Shown piece after piece: positions 1 to 7,947 of a DNA stretch of 64,000 bases. The notes below the pieces were generated by a model that was not told the DNA's origin, did no database searches, and worked only from the letters and a program-made list of their open reading frames with translations. Origin of the DNA: Pseudomonas sp. LP_7_YM. GTDB taxonomy: Bacteria > Pseudomonadota > Gammaproteobacteria > Pseudomonadales > Pseudomonadaceae. A program made the translations under genes and the position numbers. Location: contig NZ_SOCT01000002.1 in NCBI RefSeq assembly GCF_004364435.1, positions 62,001-126,000 of the forward strand, read 5' to 3'. How positions within the stretch are numbered: the first letter of the stretch is position 1; each line of letters begins with the position of its first letter.

Positions 1-175
1 GCGCCTGAAGTGTGACCTGCTCATGGGCAGCCAGACGCGTGAGCAGATCCTGAATCTGCACGCCGCCGTTGACCACCAGGCTGCTGGAGTTGTCGCCCTG
101 ATTCAGCTTGGGGTTGTGCTGCATGTTCTGGATAAACTCCAGCTCATCCTCAGTAAGGATATTGTCGCGCTGCAT
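1..175 (-). CDS. N-terminal part of an unidentified protein (possibly PilZ-type), cut by window edge
   Basis: The minus strand opens with an ATG at 175 and stays open to the window edge, giving 58 residues that begin MQRDNILTEDELEF and run into LTRLAAHEQVTLQA. Only the N-terminus is visible, so the family cannot be shown here. From memory, Pseudomonas PilZ-domain proteins start with a similar 'LL..LA.HEQ.TLQA' stretch, which is a weak hint. It reads in the same direction as the LOV gene upstream of it (start at 704), with about 80 bases between them, so the two may be cotranscribed. Confidence 0.6.
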   Translation of the reverse strand, partial: MQRDNILTEDELEFIQNMQHNPKLNQGDNSSSLVVNGGVQIQDLLTRLAAHEQVTLQA

Positions 176-257
176 TGTCGAGCTCGATTAACCGGTTATT
201 GAAAAAGCAGACATTAAATCCACTGCTTGGTTGCTTCCATTCGTCAGCGGCAGACTA

Positions 258-704
258 TCAGCGCTTCAACGCCTCGATTTCCAGCCGAGCTTGCGCCAGT
301 TCTGCCTGTAGTTCGACAACTTTCTGTTGCGTCTGCACATGTTCGGTGACGTCTTTCTGGATGCCAATGAAATACATCAGTTTTTCGGCATCGTTGAATA
401 CCGGCGTGATAGACAGCTCATTCCAGAATGAGCTTCCATCCTTGCGATAGTTGCGAAGAACCTGACGACAGGGCTGGCCTTTCTTTAAGGCGTCGCGAAT
501 GGCTCTGCGTGCGAACTGGTTGCGGTCATCCCCTTGCAGCAGTCTGCAATCCTGATAAAGAACTTCGTCGGCGCTGAAACCGGTCAGCCGCTCGAACGCC
601 TTGTTGGCATAAATGAGAATGTTATCGTCCCCTTCATGTTCGGCGATGACGATCCCGTCGTTCGAGGCGTCGACCGCCAGTTGCATCAGCTTTGCATTGA
701 TCAT
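258..704 (-). CDS. Short LOV-domain blue-light photoreceptor protein
   Basis: A 148-residue protein that is almost entirely one PAS/LOV domain. The photoactive motif YQDCRLLQGDDR places the flavin-adduct cysteine at residue 53. The rest of the LOV core is present: NYRKDGSSFWNELSITPV and the flavin-contacting glutamine in YFIGIQKDV. A C-terminal helix follows (about 125-148, VVELQAELAQARLEIEALKR), likely the J-alpha/dimer helix. No kinase, GGDEF or DNA-binding domain is attached. The layout and residues match the short LOV proteins of Pseudomonas putida (PpSB1/PpSB2-LOV), which bind FMN and form a photoadduct. The usual Phe in CRFLQ is Leu here. It probably signals through dimer changes or a partner; the partner is unknown. 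Confidence 0.88.
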   Translation of the reverse strand: MINAKLMQLAVDASNDGIVIAEHEGDDNILIYANKAFERLTGFSADEVLYQDCRLLQGDDRNQFARRAIRDALKKGQPCRQVLRNYRKDGSSFWNELSITPVFNDAEKLMYFIGIQKDVTEHVQTQQKVVELQAELAQARLEIEALKR

Positions 705-803
705 CTTCAGCCTCCATGCGAGTTCGCAGAGGCGGCATTCTAAGACATTGCATCTGTCTGGGGCATAATGCCGGACGATTTCAATCAGTCACAGGATTAC
801 CCA

Positions 804-1259
804 ATGAAAGTCGCCATTGTTTCGGGATCGGTATACGGCTCTGCCGAAGAGGTTGCCCGACACGCCCAGCAGATCATCAAGGATGCCGGTCACGAAGTGC
901 TGTTCAATTCACGGGTGACGCTGGCTGAACTGCAGGCATATGCCCCCGATGCGTTCCTGGCCGTGACCTCGACCACGGGCCTTGGCGAGTTGCCGGACAA
1001 CATCGTGCCGCTCTATTCGCAAATCCGCGACGTACTCCCGGCCGCATGGCGGGGCTTGCCGGGCGGCGTAATCGCATTGGGCGACGCCAGCTACGGCGAT
1101 ACCTTCTGTGGTGGGGGTGAGCAGTTGCGCGAATTGTTTCTCGAATTGGGTGTTCGTGAAGTGCAGCAGATGCTGCGTCTGGATGCCAGCGAAACGGTCA
1201 CCCCTGAAAGCGATGCCGAGCCTTGGCTGGCTGAGTTCATCAGCAAGCTCGGCGCCTGA
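804..1259 (+). CDS. Flavodoxin-like protein (MioC family)
   Basis: A 151-residue flavodoxin fold protein. The N-terminal FMN phosphate loop is VSGSVYGSAEEVA (residues 5-17). The middle loop TSTTGLGELPDN and the GDASYGDTFCGGG segment are the usual isoalloxazine-binding regions. I take the ATG at 804 (MKVAIVSGS) because flavodoxins begin directly at the first strand; a more upstream start at 768 would add a non-homologous leader. The family carries electrons; MioC in E. coli supports biotin synthase. It is divergent from the LOV gene, with about 100 bases between the starts. A promoter is likely there but not obvious. Confidence 0.85.
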   Translation: MKVAIVSGSVYGSAEEVARHAQQIIKDAGHEVLFNSRVTLAELQAYAPDAFLAVTSTTGLGELPDNIVPLYSQIRDVLPAAWRGLPGGVIALGDASYGDTFCGGGEQLRELFLELGVREVQQMLRLDASETVTPESDAEPWLAEFISKLGA

Positions 1260-1491
1260 TTCAACCCTGTGCCGATGTTCCCCGCGTCTGGATCAAGGCA
1301 CTGAGCACACCGGTTATCCCGTTGCGTTATCGAGCGCCATTCAGTGGGCCTCGTATTGATTGTGGCCTGCTCGCACCTGGTTGAGACTCGGTGACTGTTC
1401 AGCGCGTTCTCGAGCCATCCGGTCGGTCCAGGTTCATGGCAGAAGTTGAGAGCAGGCGCCATTACCGGGGAGGTTGGCATGGGTGAAGCGT

Positions 1492-1680
1492 TACGTTGTC
1501 GAAAACAAAGTAGTCATCGTCACGGGTGCCGGGGGCGGACTTGGGCGTGCCCACAGCCTTGCTGTTCGCCCGGCATGGCGCGCAGGTACTTGTCAACGAT
1601 CTGGGCGGATCGGCTCATGGCGAAGGTGCCAACGCTTCAGCTACCAGCCGGGTTGTGGCAGAAACTCGCGGTTTGATGGT
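1492..1680 (+). pseudogene. Frameshifted 5' remnant of a short-chain dehydrogenase gene
   Basis: Translation of this stretch gives NKVVIVTGAGGGLGRAHSL, the Rossmann TGxxxGxG start of a short-chain dehydrogenase. It then breaks near 1556. In the next frame the homology continues as LLFARHGAQVLVNDLGGSA and HGEGANASATSRVVAETRG, the signature of multifunctional beta-oxidation type SDRs. It stops matching near 1672. Only about 60 of some 300 codons remain, so this is a dead fragment. The stretch 1260-1856 holds no other gene I can support. Confidence 0.75.
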
Positions 1681-1856
1681 GTTTGTATAGCGGCCAGTTC
1701 CAAAGATGGGATTGGCCTTTTTGTAGGGCTGTTATTTGTTTGTGTGTAGGAATACTCTCTTTATCAGGCAATGATCCCGTCTTTAACCTTTATGTCTAAA
1801 CTTCTGCGTCAGCGCTCCGACAGGTTCTGAAAATCGATGTGGTCTTCGGAGGATTT

Positions 1857-2381
1857 ATGATCGGGAATTTGAGCAAGGTTCAAGAGCGACTGAAATTCTA
1901 TACAGTTGTTCCAGATAATCGATTCAGCGTCAACTCGGGGCTTAGTCCAAGTGAAGAGGCAGCGAAGCAAAAAGTTCGCCAGTACTGGGCGGACCAGGAT
2001 ATACCTAATGTCGAAAAGTTAGCCGGATTGAATCTTGATTTAAGCGGGTTTGATCCTAGAAATACCTCACATAAAGAGCTTAGATCGATAGCGTTCATCC
2101 TGGCGGATCTTGGTATCGTTGATGGTGGCCTCATCGGATCGCTTTCGGATATGAATATTGAGCTCGACAATGCAGGTAATAAGATCAATGTTGATAAGCG
2201 TGTTAATGCGTATGCGTTTATGGATCGAAGTCTTGAGTTTTTAAAAAAACATATTAGCGAGGGCGGCGATCACGCTAAAGGTGCATTGATTGATATGAAT
2301 ACGGCAATTACCGTTTTAATGGCATTGGAAGAGCGAGCCAAGACCCCCCTAGTCAAATCGCTTGTTGATATCCGTGCGTAG
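1857..2381 (+). CDS. Hypothetical protein, family not recognised
   Basis: A 174-residue protein beginning MIGNLSKVQERLKFYTVV. The ATG at 1857 is preferred over the in-frame codon at 1839 because GGAGG at 1848-1852 lies just before it. There is no signal peptide or membrane segment; it looks soluble and mostly helical, with a predicted helix SLEFLKKHISEGG near residue 130. The base composition is visibly more AT-rich than its neighbours (many TTT, AAT, GAT codons), which suggests a horizontally acquired or lineage-specific gene. It lies alone between an SDR remnant and a convergent secreted-protein gene. No function assigned. Confidence 0.7.
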   Translation: MIGNLSKVQERLKFYTVVPDNRFSVNSGLSPSEEAAKQKVRQYWADQDIPNVEKLAGLNLDLSGFDPRNTSHKELRSIAFILADLGIVDGGLIGSLSDMNIELDNAGNKINVDKRVNAYAFMDRSLEFLKKHISEGGDHAKGALIDMNTAITVLMALEERAKTPLVKSLVDIRA

Positions 2382-2393
2382 CGGTGTGCGCGT

Positions 2394-2431
2394 CGCGCTT
2401 GGGACTAGCCGCATAGACGGGTCCAAGCGCG
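2394..2431. terminator. Hairpin between convergent genes, possible bidirectional terminator
   Basis: A 9-bp perfect stem, CGCGCTTGG (2394-2402) pairing with CCAAGCGCG (2423-2431), lies between the 3' ends of two convergent genes. There is no strong U-run on either side, so intrinsic termination is uncertain. Confidence 0.35.
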
Positions 2432-2444
2432 ATTCGCATGCAGT

Positions 2445-2840
2445 TTACATAGGTACGCTGAAGCTGCCTCGATAGCTCACTGTGTGGTTTGTCAGATTAT
2501 CAAGCACGAGCCTAAAGGTGCCGGCCCCGTAAGAACCAGAAGGGTCATAAGTGGGTGGGGTGATAGCGTTCCAGCTGTCGCCCACCCGTTTCTCTACCTT
2601 CACAGTCAATTGCCCCGAAGCACCTCGTACGGTGAAGCGATGGAACGTCGCATCGCATTTCACTGTATAAGGCCCATAAATGACCTTCATCTGACCCGGG
2701 GCAGCGGTGCCTGAAGAAATAGAACCCGAGAGCTTGGTACAGAAATTCAGGTTGGCTCCATTAGGCTCTGCACTGGCAACGCCGCCCAGTGATCCAAGGC
2801 CTAAAGCCAGTAGCAAAACAGTCATTGCTTTCTTGTTCAT
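2445..2840 (-). CDS. Small secreted protein of unknown function
   Basis: A 131-residue protein starting MNKKAMTVLLLALGLGSLGG with a classic Sec signal peptide and likely cleavage after ASA (about residue 24). The start at 2840 is chosen because GAGG (within GAGGTTCATC) precedes it; the in-frame ATG at 2852 would overlap that ribosome-binding site. The mature part has two cysteines (NFCTKL and TVKCDA) that could form a disulfide, and a beta-rich look (TFHRFTVRG, QLTVKVEKRV, TFRLVLDNLTNHTVSYRG). It is probably a periplasmic or exported beta-sandwich protein. Family not recognised. Confidence 0.75.
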   Translation of the reverse strand: MNKKAMTVLLLALGLGSLGGVASAEPNGANLNFCTKLSGSISSGTAAPGQMKVIYGPYTVKCDATFHRFTVRGASGQLTVKVEKRVGDSWNAITPPTYDPSGSYGAGTFRLVLDNLTNHTVSYRGSFSVPM

Positions 2841-3040
2841 GATGAACCTCATTAGTCACAAATTCAGATTTGTCGTTGCGCAGGTCCACACCTGAGTCGC
2901 TTCGATGACTAATGTTTAACCATACTAGTTTGTAGGACTGCTGCTGATAATACCGTGGGTCATTTCCCAAGGGGGCCGCTTCATTAGGCCAGCACACGTC
3001 ACCTGATATCTGCACGCCAGCGCTATGTCAAATGCCAGTC

Positions 3041-3069
3041 AAAAAAAAGCCGCTGCAGCGGCAGCGGCT
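3041..3069 (-). terminator. Strong intrinsic terminator with no annotated gene upstream
   Basis: Read on the minus strand, a 9-bp GC-rich stem (AGCCGCTGC / GCAGCGGCT, loop CGCT) is followed directly by seven or more T. This is a textbook rho-independent terminator. The minus-strand DNA upstream of it (3070-3464) has no credible protein gene, so it must end a non-coding transcript or one starting in this gap. Confidence 0.75.
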
Positions 3070-3218
3070 AAACAAGACGTTAGATCCAGGAGCTTGAAAA
3101 TCTACGTCGGAAAATTCCGTCAGAGGTCTGAAAGCAACATCACTCAAACGAAAGGAGCGGAATTTCCAGTTCGCAACGAGGGTAGTCGCGAAGTGCCTGA
3201 AGCATAAGTTCTTTTCGT
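3070..3218 (-). ncRNA. Candidate small RNA ending at the orphan terminator
   Basis: The only direct evidence is the terminator at 3041-3069 with no gene to serve. An RpoS-like -10 (CTATATT, minus strand, 3226-3232) would start a transcript near 3218 and give an RNA of about 178 nt including the terminator. The interval contains short inverted repeats (TTCGC...GCGAA around 3170-3192; CGGAATTTTCCG around 3109-3120). I cannot name an sRNA family. The rest of 2841-3464 shows no gene; a 60-codon plus-strand reading frame at 3025-3207 starts inside the terminator poly-A and looks spurious. Confidence 0.35.
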
Positions 3219-3464
3219 GCGCTTAAATATAGCTGTTTACGACATGGAGTTTTACGCAGGCGGCAACAATTAAAGGCGCTTCTTGATCAGGCGCCTGCTT
3301 ATTCCTACACGTGATGTCGCCAGATATGACCTGGCAATATAAGTATGTACCTCGATCAGGCTCCAGTCGGATCGTTTAATAGCGGCTCACTTTCATCGCT
3401 TATCAGTGTTCCTGAGCGGCTGGATGCCGCGACGGGATGAGCGATTTACCTTGGAGCTTGACCC

Positions 3465-6400
3465 ATGAATGCAGTCATTGATTCTTCCCCTAACTCTGCC
3501 TCATCCCAACGCCTCGATCAGATTACCCTGCATCTCGCCAAACTCGCCGAAGCCAGTTCGGGCTGTCAGCAAGTCCTTGCCCACAGCCAGACCTTTCGCG
3601 AGTGGGCAGCGCAGCTGCTTCGCGAGCGTATCAAGCAGGCCCGGCTGGGCTTCGGTTTGCGCGTCTCCAATCCTGACGCAATTTTTTTCAACCGGCGCGA
3701 CAGCAACGGCAAAATTTCTTCGGTCGCCATGACCGATCTGCTGATAGACGCAGCACGTACCATGAGTTTCGCGGCAGAGGTTGCAGATGCAGGTTTCCAT
3801 GTGCAACACGCAACGTTGGACCCTCGCCATGCACTGGCCAGGTCTCAAAGCAGGCAGCTGATAGACATTATCAAGACGCTGATGCCGACGTTGGCCTCAG
3901 CCTATGAAACCCATCAGCGCAACTTCTGGGAGCGCGAAATCGCCAATCCCGCAGATGCGCAGCGGATGGACACGACGTTCCGGACACTGGCTGAGCTGCA
4001 ACGCGATGCGCTGCTCGGTGAAATTGAGCTACTGGTTTTGTCTCGATCCATTGGCCTTGCACAGCGCAGTCGCCTGTCCAGCGTCGCACGTGGAGAGTCT
4101 ACCGATGGTGTCTTTTCGCTGTCCTGGGCATCACGAGGCAGCCGTTACATTCAATTGCCGTCGGTCTATGTCGTCACATCGTCCGCTCAAAGCGCCGGTG
4201 AGCCTTCGGGCGAGGTCTTTCTGCTGATGCCGTGCAGAGGCATCGCGCGTATTGAATCCGTTGCGGTTCTGCGGGAAACATTGAGTCGTCATCTGACGGG
4301 GCCAGACGCCGACCAGCACCTCATAGACTGCATGTCGTTGTCCAATCAGGGCCGACTGAGCGACGGACCAGTCATCGCCCCTGACGCCTGGAAGTTCACG
4401 CCCATCGCTCATCCCATGTTGGCTGACCACATGCAGTCGGTACGCCTGAAGCAGGAAGAGGATCTGAATTTCCTCATGCAGCAGCCTGCGCTGGACAGCG
4501 CAAACTTTCACGCCAGTCTCGAACGCGTTCAGTTGTGCAGCCATCTGGACGACGCGTTGGGCCATCGTTTCAACCTGCTTTCGGTACGGATGGAAGCGCT
4601 CTTTCAGCCAGAGTGGCGAAAATACGCCAAGCAATCAGACCAGACGTATCTTTTGCTGCTCGAGAAAAAGCACCGAGCGCTCAAAAACAGCGTTGCCAAA
4701 CGGCTGGCAGGCGTTGAGTCGTTCGCTGTATTCGCTTATACCGAACTCACCAGCCACATCCAGCATCGCCTTGGCTGCGCGATCGACCCACGCAAAGTAA
4801 CGATCCAGATGGAGGACAGCATTGCGCTGGGATCCGGCCAGACCTTGAGCGCAAAATATCGAAAATCGTTGTTTGAATTCGCCGTCGATGGTATGCCCAA
4901 TGCTGCGGGGAAAATGATTTTCGAACCGGCCGAGGATACCCTTCACGCCGACTTCACCGAGGACTTTGTCACCACGATGGTAGCCGAGTTGAACCTTCAT
5001 CATCGGTACGGTGTTGCCTTGCGACAGGCTTATGAAGATCCGGACAATCTTCGCGAAATGGTTTTACACCGCGACAGCGCCATCGCCTTGAGTGCTTTTA
5101 CCGCGTCGATGCAAGGCCACCTGGTTCAGGAACGCAGCCATGAGCTGCTGGGCATGATCCGCGCTGATAAAAGCAAGGTCGGTTCCCGGTACAGTATTGG
5201 CAGTCTTTATCTGCTTGAGACCCATACACGTTTCAACGATTTCATCGTATTCGCGGACAAAACCGAGTCTTCCGAGCATTTCGTTCTGTATGCGCCCGGT
5301 GCTCCAGATGGACAGGATTTCTTCGAGTTCGGCTCTTGGCGACAGTTGTGCTTCAAGGTTGGCGGATGGCTGGCAACGGAGTCTGGCCGCTCTTATATTC
5401 ATGATCAGTTGGCGGGACCGACCGAGCGCGGGCATAGCGCGGTCATCAATGACGTTCAGTTGAAACCGGCCCTATGGGGCTTGAACAGCTGCCTTTTCGT
5501 TCCTTGCCGAGGAATGATATTCGAAAACAATCTGGCTGACCTCATTACTCAGAAGGTGTCACGAACCGTCCGTGCGGCGGAAATGAGCGCGCCGTCAACG
5601 GACACCCGGACTTCTTTTGCGAGCCCATCGGTCGCGGCTCTGATGGATGCCCGGATCGAGGCGCTGAACACAGAGTTCATGAGGCTCAGTCCTGAACTGA
5701 TCGATTTCCGCAGCTACGTTCATCAGCAGACCTCCCGGTTGCTGAACGACTACCTGCGCAGTACGGGCTACACGCGTCATGTCGATCCCGACACCCTGTA
5801 CCTGGGCCTTGGCTCACCGCGTCGGGCTGCCCCGGAGTTCGGTGAGCACAGCGAGCTGCGTCAGTTGACCCAACTCATGATGCTGGGAAGCGAGGACGTT
5901 CTTTCCCATCGGCCGCAGATACATCTGTATTCCTCGACCGGAATGGATGTGAGCGTACTCCCGGTGACGCTGATCAAGTTCATCGATAAGCACATCCGCG
6001 AGGCGGACATGGGCGCCAGATACATGGGCTTCCTCAAGGAAAAATTCCTCAGCGGCAGCGATCCTTTGTATGCAAGACGCAAGCTGTTGATGGCCAAACG
6101 TGTTCAGTACGAGATGACACGCGGAGCGTTCAAGGCGTTCATGCGAGGCCAACTGGATGAGGGCCAGTATGCCTGGTTACGGCAGGTCATTATCGGACTT
6201 GACAAGAATGCCGCTCCTTCCAGCAAGACCAGCAGTGTTTCGGCATTCAGGATTGCTAACCAGATCATCGAAGGTGTTTTCATTTTTCGGGATTTCAGCA
6301 AGAACGATTCGGCCTACAACCTGCTTTATACCCCCAACTCACCGGATGGTATCTCTTTCAGGCCCTTGACCGATTACGCCCGGCTGCTGGACTCGCCTGA

Positions 6401-6980
6401 GATGCAGAATTACTGCTACCGGCGTGTTGCCTACATGGGCCAGCCGATGGTTGGCACCTTCCTTGAACGGCTGCAACGGGGCGGAAAGTTTGACGAGCAG
6501 CTCATTAGAATCGTGAATCGCTTCGAGTATCGGGTCGTCGATGCCGAGCAGCTTTACGGCGACATGATCGGTCGAATGATCGCTGACGTCGACGCGCAGA
6601 CCGTCAGTCACGCCGAAGCGCGGGCTGCTGCCGCGTGGAACGTCATCCAGTGGCTGGGAAATGTGCTGTTGATGCCCTTCCCGGCGGCCCGCATCGCCTG
6701 GGGTATCTTCACCAGTGCCGTCAAGATCTATCAGGGCGTGGATGCCTATCTCTCCGGTGATCGGGCGACTGCTCTGCCTCTTTTAGTGGACGGAGTGATC
6801 GGTATCGTTTCCGGGGGCAACAAGTTTCGAAAACTGTTCGGCGCCGCGCAGTTGGCTGTGACGGGGGGCGGTGTGCCCGTGGGTATCTGGATATGGAGCA
6901 AACGTGAATTTGAATCGAAGTTTCAGAAAGCGGTCAATGAATACCTCCGGGACCAGGCAAAGTCACTAATCTCTGGGTAA
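3465..6980 (+). CDS. Large DUF6543-type ('dermonecrotic toxin domain') protein
   Basis: A 1171-residue protein with the repeated architecture of Pseudomonas DUF6543 proteins. The N-terminal helical part is about 20-110 (FREWAAQLLRERIKQARLG). Paired modules follow: HIQHRLGCAIDPRKVTIQ near 430 and YVHQQTSRLLNDYL..VDPDTLYLGLG near 750. There are also two copies of a 'LYxPxxPDGxxF' strand, FVLYAPGAPDGQDFF near 605 and LLYTPNSPDGISF near 955. A hydrophobic stretch at about 1058-1140 may insert in membranes. There is no signal peptide, and I found no hrp box (GGAACC..CCAC) upstream. It ends just after the hydrophobic part, with no obvious catalytic tip. The role is probably toxin or host/competitor interaction by family; the activity is unknown. 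Its 3' end overlaps the convergent SirB1 gene by 47 bases. Confidence 0.8.
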   Translation: MNAVIDSSPNSASSQRLDQITLHLAKLAEASSGCQQVLAHSQTFREWAAQLLRERIKQARLGFGLRVSNPDAIFFNRRDSNGKISSVAMTDLLIDAARTMSFAAEVADAGFHVQHATLDPRHALARSQSRQLIDIIKTLMPTLASAYETHQRNFWEREIANPADAQRMDTTFRTLAELQRDALLGEIELLVLSRSIGLAQRSRLSSVARGESTDGVFSLSWASRGSRYIQLPSVYVVTSSAQSAGEPSGEVFLLMPCRGIARIESVAVLRETLSRHLTGPDADQHLIDCMSLSNQGRLSDGPVIAPDAWKFTPIAHPMLADHMQSVRLKQEEDLNFLMQQPALDSANFHASLERVQLCSHLDDALGHRFNLLSVRMEALFQPEWRKYAKQSDQTYLLLLEKKHRALKNSVAKRLAGVESFAVFAYTELTSHIQHRLGCAIDPRKVTIQMEDSIALGSGQTLSAKYRKSLFEFAVDGMPNAAGKMIFEPAEDTLHADFTEDFVTTMVAELNLHHRYGVALRQAYEDPDNLREMVLHRDSAIALSAFTASMQGHLVQERSHELLGMIRADKSKVGSRYSIGSLYLLETHTRFNDFIVFADKTESSEHFVLYAPGAPDGQDFFEFGSWRQLCFKVGGWLATESGRSYIHDQLAGPTERGHSAVINDVQLKPALWGLNSCLFVPCRGMIFENNLADLITQKVSRTVRAAEMSAPSTDTRTSFASPSVAALMDARIEALNTEFMRLSPELIDFRSYVHQQTSRLLNDYLRSTGYTRHVDPDTLYLGLGSPRRAAPEFGEHSELRQLTQLMMLGSEDVLSHRPQIHLYSSTGMDVSVLPVTLIKFIDKHIREADMGARYMGFLKEKFLSGSDPLYARRKLLMAKRVQYEMTRGAFKAFMRGQLDEGQYAWLRQVIIGLDKNAAPSSKTSSVSAFRIANQIIEGVFIFRDFSKNDSAYNLLYTPNSPDGISFRPLTDYARLLDSPEMQNYCYRRVAYMGQPMVGTFLERLQRGGKFDEQLIRIVNRFEYRVVDAEQLYGDMIGRMIADVDAQTVSHAEARAAAAWNVIQWLGNVLLMPFPAARIAWGIFTSAVKIYQGVDAYLSGDRATALPLLVDGVIGIVSGGNKFRKLFGAAQLAVTGGGVPVGIWIWSKREFESKFQKAVNEYLRDQAKSLISG

Positions 6981-7737
6981 GCCTGATTCGCTGCACCGGG
7001 TCGTCACTCAGCATAAGCGCATATTCCAGGTCATGACGTTCAGCCTGGGCGCAATCTAGCGTTTGATAGAGGCCGGCCCGTGCAAGATAGTCGCTCGTAT
7101 TGGCTTCGCCCATTTCCAGTACACGATTTGCGTCTTCCAGTGAGGCGATAAGGTCGTCGTTTATCTGATGCAGATGACGCAGATTGCGCGACAAACGCTG
7201 CAACATGATTTGTGGGGTTGCCGCGCGCAGGTGTTGAGCCTCCAGCGGGATGTCCGAGCCGAACTGGCGCAGTAACAATTCTCGACAGTCCTTGGAATAC
7301 AGCCTGCGTCCGTCACAAGGGTTCAGCGCATGGTCGGCCCCTGGCACCCGCAGCAAAAAATGCCCCGGGAAATTCACCCCTTCCAGTGGAATCTGTAGGC
7401 GACGGGCGAGTTCCAGCGCCACCAATGCCAGTCCCAGCGGCTGACCGCGCCGATGCTCGATTATCTTGTTCATCAGGGCGGATTGGGGGCCGGGCCGAAC
7501 CCTGTCATCTTGCTGAAAACCGATCATCGCCATAGACCGCAATAGGGGCTGAGCCAGCTCGGCAGCGGGAAGCATCGGTAGCTCCGCGCCGATCTGGCGC
7601 TTGAGTTGATCGAGGCGTTCAAGCGTTTGCCTTGGGTCGACCTGAGCATCATGCTCGACACAGATCCACAGGGCTGCTTCAAACGTGCGCGCAGGTGTAG
7701 AGCGCAAGCAGGCAAGACATTGCTGACGTGGATTCAT
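6934..7737 (-). CDS. SirB1/YchA-family transglutaminase-like and TPR protein
   Basis: A 267-residue protein. The first part resembles the SirB1 transglutaminase-like N-terminal domain: IIEHRRGQPLGLALVALELARRL (about 92-114), then VNFPGHFLLRVPG with the family HFL motif. The C-terminal part is a TPR-like tail (LARAGLYQTLDCAQAERHDLEYAL). GGAG lies just before the ATG at 7737. SirB1 proteins are widespread and poorly characterised, and often lack a full Cys-His-Asp triad. Its 3' end overlaps the DUF6543 gene on the opposite strand. Confidence 0.85.
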   Translation of the reverse strand: MNPRQQCLACLRSTPARTFEAALWICVEHDAQVDPRQTLERLDQLKRQIGAELPMLPAAELAQPLLRSMAMIGFQQDDRVRPGPQSALMNKIIEHRRGQPLGLALVALELARRLQIPLEGVNFPGHFLLRVPGADHALNPCDGRRLYSKDCRELLLRQFGSDIPLEAQHLRAATPQIMLQRLSRNLRHLHQINDDLIASLEDANRVLEMGEANTSDYLARAGLYQTLDCAQAERHDLEYALMLSDDPVQRIRLTQRLVTLPGPGGIH

Positions 7738-7947
7738 CGACTTCTCCAGTCATTGCATCAGGTGTCTGAGAATGTGATCCTGAAAGCCTTTCGTTTTAGC
7801 CTCCGTGGCTGCCTTCGTCCAGTTCCGAATGCCAGCCCCGACTGTTTGCCGGAAAAACACCCGCTGGATGCGCACATCGTCCGACGGGGCCATCGCCTTG
7901 TGCACCAGCGCCTATACTCGCGGTGACAAGAAGCGGGAGCATTACCT

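Noticed and set aside
3025..3207. 60-codon plus-strand frame with poly-alanine
   Set aside because: The alanine run is the translated terminator stem and poly-A; no ribosome-binding site or homology.
3200..3464. HrpL (hrp) box upstream of the DUF6543-type gene
   Set aside because: No GGAACC with a correctly spaced CCAC was found here or upstream of the 33569 start, so type III control is not supported.
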